A DNA stretch of 64,000 bases from Massilia norwichensis (GTDB lineage Bacteria; Pseudomonadota; Gammaproteobacteria; Burkholderiales; Burkholderiaceae_D): contig NZ_JANUGX010000028.1 in the NCBI RefSeq assembly GCF_024753245.1, positions 1-64,000 on the forward strand, read 5' to 3'. Positions 26,527 through 33,761 of this stretch are shown piece by piece; within the stretch, counting starts at the first letter, position 1, and the number at the start of each line of letters is the position of its first letter. Position numbers and translations under genes: made by a program. The notes under the pieces were generated by a model. It did not search any database. It was not told where the DNA came from and saw nothing but the letters and a program-made list of their open reading frames with translations.

Positions 26527-28878
26527 TCAGCTTTCGCCGCGCTGCTTCGCCACCGCTTCGGCCAGGCGCGCCGCCGCCTGCTGCGCCGACGGCAGCTGCG
26601 AAAAACGCCCCAGCACTTCACGCGCCAGGTCGGCCGATTCGGCGCGCTGCTTGGCTTCGGCCTGCAGCGCGTCGATCTGTTCGCGCAGCGCGCCCAGCTC
26701 CGCCACCTGTTCTTCCTGGCGCCCGGCTTCCAGTTCCACCAGGCGGCGCTTGGCATCCGCCATTTCCAGGGTCGCCTGCAGCGACTTGCGCTGCATCTCG
26801 GCGGCCTGCTGGGCATGCTCCAGCAGCGCGCGCTGGGCATCGCGCTTGTCCATCGCGGCCTGGGCCGCGGCCTGCTCGGCCTGCTCGCGCATTCTGGCCA
26901 ACTGGGCCCGTTCTTCCTCGGCCTTGGCACGCGCTTCGGCGGCGGCGATGGCTGCCTGCTCGGAAGCGAGGCGCGCGCCCGCCGCTTCGTTGGCACGGGC
27001 ATCCAGCGCGGCCTGCTGGCGCTGGGCGGCCAGCTTCTGTTCCAGCAGCAGCAGCGCTTCGCGGGCAGCGTCGGCGGCCTCCTGCTCGGCCGCCATCACT
27101 TCCGCGGCCAAGGCATGCTGGCGGCCCTCTGCTGCCATCCGCTCCGCCTGCACCCGCGCCAGTTCGGCAGCTTGCGCAGCCGCGGCGTCAGCGCGGTGGG
27201 CCGCCGTCGCGGCATCCTGCTGCTGCGCCGCGGCGATGCTTTGCTCCTGCTCGGCCTGGCGCGCGGCGTCCAACGTCGCCTGGTGCTGGGCGGCGACGGC
27301 TTCCTGGCGCGCGGCCAGCACGCGCTGTTCGTGTTCGGCCTGGGCCCGCAGCAGTGCTGCCTGTTCCTGCTCGGCGGCGACCCTGGCCTGGGCGGCGGCG
27401 GCCAGCGCCTCCTCCGCCTGCTGGCGCTGGGCGAGTGCCGCCAGCGCTTCCTGCTCGGCACGCACGCGTTCGCGCTCGGCGGCCGCCAGCGCTTCGGCTT
27501 CCTGGACACGCCGTTCGGCCAGGCGCGCCGCTTCGCGCTGCAGTTCGGCCTGTTCGGCTTCCAGCGCCAGGCGCGCCTGTTCGGCCGCATTTTCCGCGGC
27601 GCGAGCCTGGGCCGCGGCCGCCGCCTGGGCGGCGCGTTCCTCGGCGAGCTGCCGTTCGCGCTGCTGCTGCTCGGCGTCCAATGCCGCCGCCTGCGCCGCC
27701 TGGCGGTCGGCTTCGGCGCGCAGCTGGGCCTGTTCGGCGGCAAAGCGCTCGGCATCCAGGCGCGCCTGGGCCTGGGCCGCTTCCTCTTCCTCGGCCTGGG
27801 CACGCTCCAGCGCGACTTCGCGCAGCTTGCGGTCGGCTTCGATGCGCGCCTCGGTGGCGGCCAGGATGCGGCTTTCGGCCTCGCGCCGCGCCTCGAGGGC
27901 GGCGACGGCCATCGCTTCCAGGCGTTCGCGGTGGACCACGGTATCGCGCACTTCCTTCTCGGTCTGCAGGCGCATGCGCAGCGATTGCGCGGCGGTGCGC
28001 TCGTACTCGGCCTGGGCCAGGGCGATCGCTTCGCGTTCCTGCTCGATATGGGCCAGGGCGCGCGCTTCTTCCAGCGCCCTCGCCTCGGCGGCGGCACGCG
28101 CGAAACTATTCGCCAGCGCGACCTGGTCAGCACGCTCGCGCTGCAGCGCCAATTCCAGCGCCTCGGCTTCGGCTGCGGCCAGCTTCTCGGCGGTCTGACG
28201 GGCGGCCTTTTCGGCGCGCTCGCGTTCGCGCGCCAGGATCGCCACGCGCGCATCGGCGCTGGCGCTATGGCTGACTTCCTCGCGCGCCGCATGCACGGCG
28301 GCGACCCGCTCGGCGGCCTGCAGGCGCGCCTGCTCGGCCTGCTGCGCCAGCTCATCGGCCTGGCGGGCGGCGCGTTCGGCCAGCTCGGCGTCGGCTTTCG
28401 CCTGCTCCTCGGCACGGCGGCGCGCTTCTTCCTGGGCGCGGGCGCGCGACTCGGCGGCCAGCCGGATCTGGGTGTCGGCTTCGACGCGCGCGCGCAGCTC
28501 GGCGGTTTCCTGGCGCATCGCTTCCAGGCGCTCGGCTGCGGCCTTGGCGGCGGCGCGCAGCGTGTCAATGCGGTCGCGGTTGACTTCGATCGCCTCTTCC
28601 GAGGCCTGGGCATTCGCCAGCGCGGCGGCCGCGGCCTCGGCATCGATCGCCGCGCGCTCCTCGGCCAGACTGCGTGCGCGCGCCTCGGCGTGGGCACGGT
28701 TCTCGGCCGCCACCGCGGCCTTGGCCTCGGCCTCGACCCGCGCGATGCCTTCCTTGATCGCGCGCTGCTCCAGCTGCTCGCGCTGCGGCTCGACGCCTGG
28801 TGCCACATGCTCGTGGGATGCGGGCATCAGGTCGATCGTGAAATCGGCGTCGTCGTGGTGGTCGGGATGATCGGTCAT
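26527..28878 (-). CDS. Very long Ala/Glu/Arg-rich coiled-coil protein, unknown function
   Basis: The 783-residue product begins with a His/Asp-rich segment (MTDHPDHHDDADF), and from about residue 35 to the end is almost uninterrupted helix-forming heptad-like sequence (repeats of the kind AEQAR, EAEA, RAEE). I see no signal peptide, no membrane segment, and no Cys or Trp. A continuous helix of this length would be roughly 110 nm long. It resembles bacterial coiled-coil cytoskeletal or scaffold proteins in style only; biased composition means similarity searches will be noisy. Strand choice is supported by the plausible N-terminus and by the opposite frame being nonsense-like Ser/Ala sequence. 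It stands alone between convergent and co-directional neighbours. Confidence 0.72.
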   Translation of the reverse strand: MTDHPDHHDDADFTIDLMPASHEHVAPGVEPQREQLEQRAIKEGIARVEAEAKAAVAAENRAHAEARARSLAEERAAIDAEAAAAALANAQASEEAIEVNRDRIDTLRAAAKAAAERLEAMRQETAELRARVEADTQIRLAAESRARAQEEARRRAEEQAKADAELAERAARQADELAQQAEQARLQAAERVAAVHAAREEVSHSASADARVAILARERERAEKAARQTAEKLAAAEAEALELALQRERADQVALANSFARAAAEARALEEARALAHIEQEREAIALAQAEYERTAAQSLRMRLQTEKEVRDTVVHRERLEAMAVAALEARREAESRILAATEARIEADRKLREVALERAQAEEEEAAQAQARLDAERFAAEQAQLRAEADRQAAQAAALDAEQQQRERQLAEERAAQAAAAAQARAAENAAEQARLALEAEQAELQREAARLAERRVQEAEALAAAERERVRAEQEALAALAQRQQAEEALAAAAQARVAAEQEQAALLRAQAEHEQRVLAARQEAVAAQHQATLDAARQAEQEQSIAAAQQQDAATAAHRADAAAAQAAELARVQAERMAAEGRQHALAAEVMAAEQEAADAAREALLLLEQKLAAQRQQAALDARANEAAGARLASEQAAIAAAEARAKAEEERAQLARMREQAEQAAAQAAMDKRDAQRALLEHAQQAAEMQRKSLQATLEMADAKRRLVELEAGRQEEQVAELGALREQIDALQAEAKQRAESADLAREVLGRFSQLPSAQQAAARLAEAVAKQRGES

Positions 28879-28977
28879 GGCTTCTCGCGGGCGGACTGGG
28901 GCTTAGCGTGATTATGCGGCACGGCTGGAAAACCTGTCACGCCGAACACAGCGGCAAATCCCAGCCAATTCCTGGAA

Positions 28978-29970
28978 TCACACGGGCCACAGCGGCGGCT
29001 CATCCATTAATGCGACCTGCTCGCGCAGCTCCAGGATGCGGTCCTGCCAGTAGCGCTGGGTATTGAACCAGGGGAAAGCCGCCGGGAAGGCCGGATCGTC
29101 CCAGCGCATCGCCAGCCAGGCCGAGTAATGAATCAGGCGCAGCGTGCGCAGCGCTTCCACGAGGTAGAGCTGGCGCGGATCGAATTCGCAAAAGTCTTCG
29201 TAACCGGCCAGCACGTCGCCCATCTGGCGCACCATCTCCTGGCGCTCGCCCGAAAGCAGCATCCACAGGTCCTGCACCGCCGGGCCCATGCGGCTGTCGT
29301 CGAAGTCGACGAAGTGCGGGCCGTCGCCGGTCCACAGCACATTGCCGGCATGGCAATCGCCGTGCAGGCGCAGCAGCGGCAATTCGCCGGCGCGCTCGAA
29401 GCAGCGTGCGACGCCGTCCAGCGCCTGGTCGAGCACGCTGGCATAAGCGGTCAGCAGTTCATGCGGGATGAAGCCATGGCCGAGCAGCCAGGCGCGCGGC
29501 TCGCGGCCGAAGGTGTCGAGATTCAGCGCCGGACGCTGTTCGAAAGATTTCACGGCGCCGACCGCGTGGATGCGGCCGATGAAGCGCCCTATCCATTCCA
29601 GCACCTTGGGGTCGGACAGCTCGGGCGCGCGTCCGCCGCGGCTCGGGAAGACGGCAAAGCGAAAGCCGCCGAATTCGTGCAGGGTGCGGCCGTCCAGCAC
29701 GCGCGCCGGCACCACCGGCACCTCGGCCTCCGCCAGCTCCTGGGTGAAGGCGTGTTCTTCGAGGATGGCGGCGTCGCTCCAGCGTTCCGGCCGGTAGAAC
29801 TTGACCACCACCGGCTGGCCCTCTTCGCGGCCGACGCGGTAGACCCGGTTTTCGTAGCTGTTCAGCGCCAGCAGCCGGCCGTCGCCGCGCAGGCCGACGC
29901 TGTCGACCGCATCCAGCACCATCAAGGGGTCGAGACGCGAGAAAGGATGTGTTTCGGTTTGATCTTCCAT
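28978..29970 (-). CDS. srkA: Stress response serine/threonine protein kinase
   Basis: Cytosolic kinase of the YihE/SrkA family (APH-like fold). Key elements are NSYENRVYRVG (nucleotide loop), VVKFYRPERWSD with the catalytic Lys, LRLHGDCHAGNVLW (catalytic HxDxxxxN loop near residue 200), and VDFDDSRMGPAVQDLWML (metal-binding Asp). Length 330 matches E. coli SrkA, which counters envelope and redox stress and toxin-mediated death. Single gene; a 334-base gap follows on its 5' side. Confidence 0.92.
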   Translation of the reverse strand: MEDQTETHPFSRLDPLMVLDAVDSVGLRGDGRLLALNSYENRVYRVGREEGQPVVVKFYRPERWSDAAILEEHAFTQELAEAEVPVVPARVLDGRTLHEFGGFRFAVFPSRGGRAPELSDPKVLEWIGRFIGRIHAVGAVKSFEQRPALNLDTFGREPRAWLLGHGFIPHELLTAYASVLDQALDGVARCFERAGELPLLRLHGDCHAGNVLWTGDGPHFVDFDDSRMGPAVQDLWMLLSGERQEMVRQMGDVLAGYEDFCEFDPRQLYLVEALRTLRLIHYSAWLAMRWDDPAFPAAFPWFNTQRYWQDRILELREQVALMDEPPLWPV

Positions 29971-30194
29971 GCCGCCATTGTAAGGCCGGCAGCAGGCCTG
30001 CGCACCCGCGCTCCGATTTGTCGAATTTATGCTTCAGCTCGCAACAAAGGCAGCATATTTTTCCGGCAAGAATCCAACTGAGCGTGAATTTGCCGATTTC
30101 ACCATCAATGATGCGCACAATGTGTGTGGACGTACCGAACATTTGAACGGAAGAGCTTGTCATTGAGTCCTGTACCGACACCGATTTTCCGTTT

Positions 30195-30233
30195 GCGCCG
30201 GACGGCCGCGCGAGGCCCTCCGGCGCTTTTTTT
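30195..30233 (+). terminator. Intrinsic terminator with no assigned gene
   Basis: GCGCCGGA (30195-30202) pairs with TCCGGCGC (30219-30226), enclosing a GC-rich loop, and is followed by seven Ts. The minus strand has no T run after the stem, so it acts only on plus-strand transcripts. Confidence 0.85.
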
Positions 30234-30261
30234 GCCGGCCTCCTGCCGCAAGCGTTAAACT
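30232..30261 (+). promoter_or_regulatory. Probable promoter of the YecA-like gene
   Basis: TTGCCG (30232-30237) and TAAACT (30256-30261), 18 bases apart, 44 bases before the ATG. Each hexamer matches the sigma70 consensus at four of six positions, so this is tentative. Confidence 0.4.
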
Positions 30262-30304
30262 GGCGCCTTCGACGACCGTCATCACCTCAGTACAAGATAT
30301 ACAC

Positions 30305-30994
30305 ATGCAACTCGAACAGCCCCTCACCGACAAAGAATTCGACGATCTCGACAACTTCCTGCTGTCCGAACGCAGCCCGGAAGGCGCGATGACGATGGAC
30401 ACCCTGCACGGCTACCTGACCGCGATCGCGATCGGCCCGGAATCCATCATGCCGGCCGAGTGGCTGCCGCGCGTCTGGGGCGAGGAAGGCGCTGTGCCGA
30501 AATGGAAGAACCCGAAGGAAGAGCAGCGCATCGTCAACCTGATCATGCGCTTCATGAACGAAGTGCTGATCACCTTCGAGGTCGCGCCCAAGGAATTCGA
30601 GCCGCTGTATGTCGAGCACGAAGTCGACGGCGAAACCCTGATCGATGCCGAAGCCTGGTGCTGGGGCTTCTGGGAAGGCATGGACCTGCGCCCCGGCTCC
30701 TGGGACGAAATCTGGGAATCGGAAGCCGGCCCGATGATGCGCCCGATCTACCTGCTGGGCGCCGACGAGATCGACGAAAGCGAACTGGCCGAAGTCGAAG
30801 ACCCGCGCCTGGCCCACAAACTGGCGCTGGAGATCGAAGCCAACCTGCCGGCCATCCACCGCTACTGGCTGCCGCGCCGCAAGGCCGCGGTCGAGACCGT
30901 GCGCCGCGAAGAGCCCAAGGTCGGCCGCAACGACGACTGCCCCTGCGGCAGCGGCAAGAAGTTCAAGAAGTGCTGCGGCGCCGAACAGGCCTGA
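30305..30994 (+). CDS. YecA/UPF0149 family protein with SEC-C zinc motif
   Basis: The 229-residue protein combines an all-helical UPF0149 (YgfB-like) domain (residues about 10-180, with MTMDTLHGYLTAIAIGP) and a C-terminal SEC-C zinc-binding motif CPCGSGKKFKKCCG (about residues 211-224). The same motif in SecA binds zinc and SecB/ribosome; in E. coli YecA (AscA) it is linked to metal binding and SecA-like chaperone function. Function here is inferred from architecture. It converges on the HPP gene with a 14-base gap. Confidence 0.9.
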   Translation: MQLEQPLTDKEFDDLDNFLLSERSPEGAMTMDTLHGYLTAIAIGPESIMPAEWLPRVWGEEGAVPKWKNPKEEQRIVNLIMRFMNEVLITFEVAPKEFEPLYVEHEVDGETLIDAEAWCWGFWEGMDLRPGSWDEIWESEAGPMMRPIYLLGADEIDESELAEVEDPRLAHKLALEIEANLPAIHRYWLPRRKAAVETVRREEPKVGRNDDCPCGSGKKFKKCCGAEQA

Positions 30995-31008
30995 TCAAAG
31001 CCAACTGA

Positions 31009-32178
31009 CTACGCAGGCTCCGTCAGGCGGCCTTCGAACAGTGCCGCCAGCAGGTCCGAGTGGCTGACGACGCCGGCGAAGATGCCGCCGGCATCCACCA
31101 CCGGGATATGGTGCAGGCCGCGGTTGCTCATCAGCGGCACCAGTTCCGCGATCGGATCGGTCGCGCCCACCGTCTGCACGTGGCGCTGCATGATGTCGAC
31201 CACTTTGGCCGGGCGTTCGCCGCGCAGGCCGAACAGGTGGCCGGCCAGGCCGCGCAGGCGCTCGCTGAGGGTCTGGTAGTCGTCCAGACCCAGGTGGTGC
31301 AGGAAATCGTTCTGGCCGACCACGCCGACCACCCGGCCGGCCTTGTCCAGCACCGGCAGCGCATGCAGGCCGTGCTGGCGCAGCAGGCGCCAGGCCTCGC
31401 CCAGCGGCATGCCGGGACGGACCGTCACCGCATCCTTCGACATGATGGCGCCGCAGGTGATCACGCCGAACCGGCGGCCGTAAGCCTGGGCTTCGGTCTC
31501 GAGCAGGATTTCTTCCAGGTCGTCGCGGCTGATGTCCAGCACCTGGCCGTAGCGCGCCAGCGCGGCGTCCAGGTCTTCCCTGGTAAAGCCGATGCGCGCG
31601 GTCGGCACCGGGTCGCGCGTGGCGTGCACGTTCTTCAGCATCGACTGCTGGGCGTGCGGATAGCGGCGCCCGGTCAGGTTGTTGAAGACCAGCGCGACCA
31701 GCACGATCAGGGCCGAGTTCAGGCCCACCGGCACGAAGGCGAAGCCGAAGCCGGCGGCGTGCACGGCCGGGCCGCCCAGCACCGTGGTCAGGGCCACCGC
31801 GCCGCTCGGCGGGTGCAGGCAGCGCAGCAGGAACATCACCAGGATCGCCAGCGCGCCGGCCAGGGGTCCGGCCAGCAGCGGATTGCCGATCGCCTTGGCG
31901 CAGGCAATGCCGACCAGCGCCGAGATGGTGTTCCCGCCGATCACCGACCAGGGTTGCGCCAGCGGGCTGGCCGGCACGCAAAACAGCAGCACGGCCGAGG
32001 CGCCCATCGGCGCCACCAGCGCCAGCGGCAGGGTCGCCGTGCCGACCAGGTGCATGCTGAGGCCGGCGGTAAGCAGGAGGCCGACCAGGGCGCCGGCCAC
32101 GGCCCGCATCCGTTCGTGGCGCGGGACGGTATTACGTTGCGGGACGAAGGCGCGCAACCAGTTGAGGGTCTGATGCAA
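31009..32178 (-). CDS. HPP family membrane protein with two CBS domains
   Basis: N-terminal half: four hydrophobic segments of the HPP family, with the signature CLHPPSGAVALTTVLGG near residues 120-135. C-terminal half: two CBS domains (about residues 225-290 and 320-385) that should bind adenine nucleotides and gate activity. Related HPP proteins move nitrite or other small anions across membranes; the substrate here is unknown. The best in-frame start is a TTG at 32178 without a clear ribosome site; Met-24 (MRAVAGAL) is an alternative. It is divergent from a MarR regulator across a short palindrome-bearing gap. Confidence 0.85.
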   Translation of the reverse strand: MHQTLNWLRAFVPQRNTVPRHERMRAVAGALVGLLLTAGLSMHLVGTATLPLALVAPMGASAVLLFCVPASPLAQPWSVIGGNTISALVGIACAKAIGNPLLAGPLAGALAILVMFLLRCLHPPSGAVALTTVLGGPAVHAAGFGFAFVPVGLNSALIVLVALVFNNLTGRRYPHAQQSMLKNVHATRDPVPTARIGFTREDLDAALARYGQVLDISRDDLEEILLETEAQAYGRRFGVITCGAIMSKDAVTVRPGMPLGEAWRLLRQHGLHALPVLDKAGRVVGVVGQNDFLHHLGLDDYQTLSERLRGLAGHLFGLRGERPAKVVDIMQRHVQTVGATDPIAELVPLMSNRGLHHIPVVDAGGIFAGVVSHSDLLAALFEGRLTEPA

Positions 32179-32198
32179 GATGTGGCTTCGAAGGAAAG

Positions 32199-32218
32199 AA
32201 TATCACAACATGATATAT
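32199..32218. promoter_or_regulatory. Candidate MarR operator between HPP-CBS and marR
   Basis: ATATCA (32200-32205) and TGATAT (32211-32216) form a palindrome with a five-base centre in an A+T-rich patch between the divergent genes. MarR dimers typically bind 16-20-base palindromes of this kind overlapping both promoters, so the site would let the regulator control itself and the HPP gene. Confidence 0.6.
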
Positions 32219-32250
32219 TATCCGGCCCATCTCTGCCCACCAGCCATCCA

Positions 32251-32682
32251 GTGAAGAAACCCTCAGCCAAAGCCGCGCTGCAAAAGGCCGCGCTTCAAAA
32301 GGCCGACTTTACCGCCTTGTCCGAATTCCGCTACCAGATGCGGCGCTACGAGCACTTCTCCGAAAACGCCGTCCAGGCGGAAGGCATCACGCCCCTGCAG
32401 TACCTGCTGCTGCTGCACATCAAGGGCTTCAAGGACCGCGAGTGGGCCACCATCGGCGAGCTGGCCGAGCGCCTGCAGGCCAGGCAGCACGGCGTGGTCG
32501 CGCTGGTCACGCGCTGCGAGGAAGCCGGTCTGGTCGAGCGCCGCACCCATGCCGAGGACCGCCGCCGCGTCGAGGTCCACCTGCTGCCGGCCGGCGAAGC
32601 CATTCTCACGCGCCTGGCCCAGGTCCACCGCGACCAGCTGCGCGCCCTGCAAGGCGTGTTCACGATTCCCGACCTGCCCTGA
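32251..32682 (+). CDS. MarR family transcriptional regulator
   Basis: Winged-helix dimeric regulator of 143 residues. Dimerisation helix ALSEFRYQMRRYEHFSENAV, recognition-helix region ELAERLQARQHGVVALVTRCEEAGLVERR, and wing residues EDRRRVEVHLL are all visible. I choose GTG 32251; an in-frame ATG at 32173 would place the start over the divergent HPP start codon and put the palindrome inside the coding region. A likely ligand-responsive repressor of itself and HPP-CBS. Confidence 0.85.
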   Translation: MKKPSAKAALQKAALQKADFTALSEFRYQMRRYEHFSENAVQAEGITPLQYLLLLHIKGFKDREWATIGELAERLQARQHGVVALVTRCEEAGLVERRTHAEDRRRVEVHLLPAGEAILTRLAQVHRDQLRALQGVFTIPDLP

Positions 32683-32795
32683 GCGCAACCTGCCGCTGTC
32701 GAAACGGGGCAACAGCGTTACCCTGAACAATCATGTACGATAAGCAATCCGCACACTGCGTATTCACTTATTTCATACTTGAGGACAAGAAAATA

Positions 32796-33746
32796 ATGCA
32801 CCCGCTCAAGCGCACCCTGTTCGCCGTCGCCGCCGCCGCGGCAATGATGTCGGCCGCCCACGCCGCCGCCCCCATGGTCAAGAGCCCGGCCCCCGGCTTC
32901 TTCCGCATCATGGTCGGCGACATCGAAGTCACCCCGATCAACGACGGCACCGTCGACCTGCCGGTCGACCAGCTGCTGCGCCAGAAGCCGGAACTGACCC
33001 GCGCCACGCTGGAAAAGAACCACCTGAAAGCGCCGCTGGAAACCTCGGACAACACCTTCCTGATCAACACCGGCAGCAAGCTGGTGCTGGTCGACACCGG
33101 TGCCGGCACCTTGTTCGGCCCGACCCTCGGCAAGTTCGTGCAGAACCTGAAGGCGGCCGGCTACCAGCCGGAGCAGATCGACGAGATCTACATCACCCAC
33201 ATGCACGGCGACCACGTCGGCGGCCTGGTCAACAATGGCCAGCGCACCTTCCCGAACGCCGTGGTCCGCGCCGGCAAGGCGGATGCCGACTTCTGGCTCA
33301 GCAAGGAGAACATGGACAAGGCCCCGGCCGACAAGAAGGGCTTCTTCCAGGGCGCGATGGCCTCGCTCAATCCCTACATCCAGGCCGGCAAGTTCAAGGC
33401 GATCGAGGGCAAGACCGAGCTGGTGCCGGGCATCACGGCCATCGCCGAACCGGGCCATACCCCGGGCCACACGACCTACATGGTCGAAAGCAAGAGCCAG
33501 AAGCTGCTGCTGATCGGCGACCTGATCCACGTGGCGGCGGTCCAGATGGACAATCCGCAGGTGACGATCGGCTTCGACAGCGACGAGAAGGCCGCCTACG
33601 GCTCGCGCAAGAAGGTGTTCGACGACGCCGCCAGGAACGGCTACCTGATCGGCGGCGCCCACCTGCAGTTCCCTGGCCTGGGCCACCTGCAGACCCAGGG
33701 CAAGGGCTACCGCTGGGTGCCGGTCAACTACACCCAGATGCGTTGA
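32796..33746 (+). CDS. Exported metallo-beta-lactamase-fold hydrolase
   Basis: Signal peptide ending AHAAAP (about residue 26) directs it to the periplasm. The metal site is THMHGDHVGG (near residues 134-143), with further ligands in AEPGHTPGHT and LLIGDLIHV. The sequence style is that of the quorum-quenching lactonase/AttM-like branch of the MBL superfamily, but no lactonase-specific proof is visible, so the substrate is open. A ribosome site is weak (GAGGAC, about ten bases upstream). Confidence 0.87.
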   Translation: MHPLKRTLFAVAAAAAMMSAAHAAAPMVKSPAPGFFRIMVGDIEVTPINDGTVDLPVDQLLRQKPELTRATLEKNHLKAPLETSDNTFLINTGSKLVLVDTGAGTLFGPTLGKFVQNLKAAGYQPEQIDEIYITHMHGDHVGGLVNNGQRTFPNAVVRAGKADADFWLSKENMDKAPADKKGFFQGAMASLNPYIQAGKFKAIEGKTELVPGITAIAEPGHTPGHTTYMVESKSQKLLLIGDLIHVAAVQMDNPQVTIGFDSDEKAAYGSRKKVFDDAARNGYLIGGAHLQFPGLGHLQTQGKGYRWVPVNYTQMR

Positions 33747-33761
33747 AGTTGAGCGCTTGAA

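Larger units (their letters stand above)
29971..30304 (+). other. Gene-poor gap with an orphan terminator; possible small RNA
   Basis: The 334-base gap is A+T-rich for this genome between 30000 and 30195. It holds no credible reading frame on either strand. A one-directional plus-strand terminator at 30195-30233 has no upstream plus-strand gene, which implies a short plus-strand transcript. I cannot find a convincing promoter for it. A small hairpin CACA-ATG-TGTG lies near 30115. After the terminator comes a plausible promoter for the next gene. Confidence 0.45.

Noticed and set aside
26516..28198. Ser/Ala-rich frame opposite the coiled-coil gene
   Set aside because: It is the complement of GAG/GCC-rich helix codons and shows only low-complexity Ser/Ala/Cys.
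32173..32250. Earlier ATG start for the MarR gene
   Set aside because: It would overlap the divergent HPP start and put the palindrome in coding sequence.
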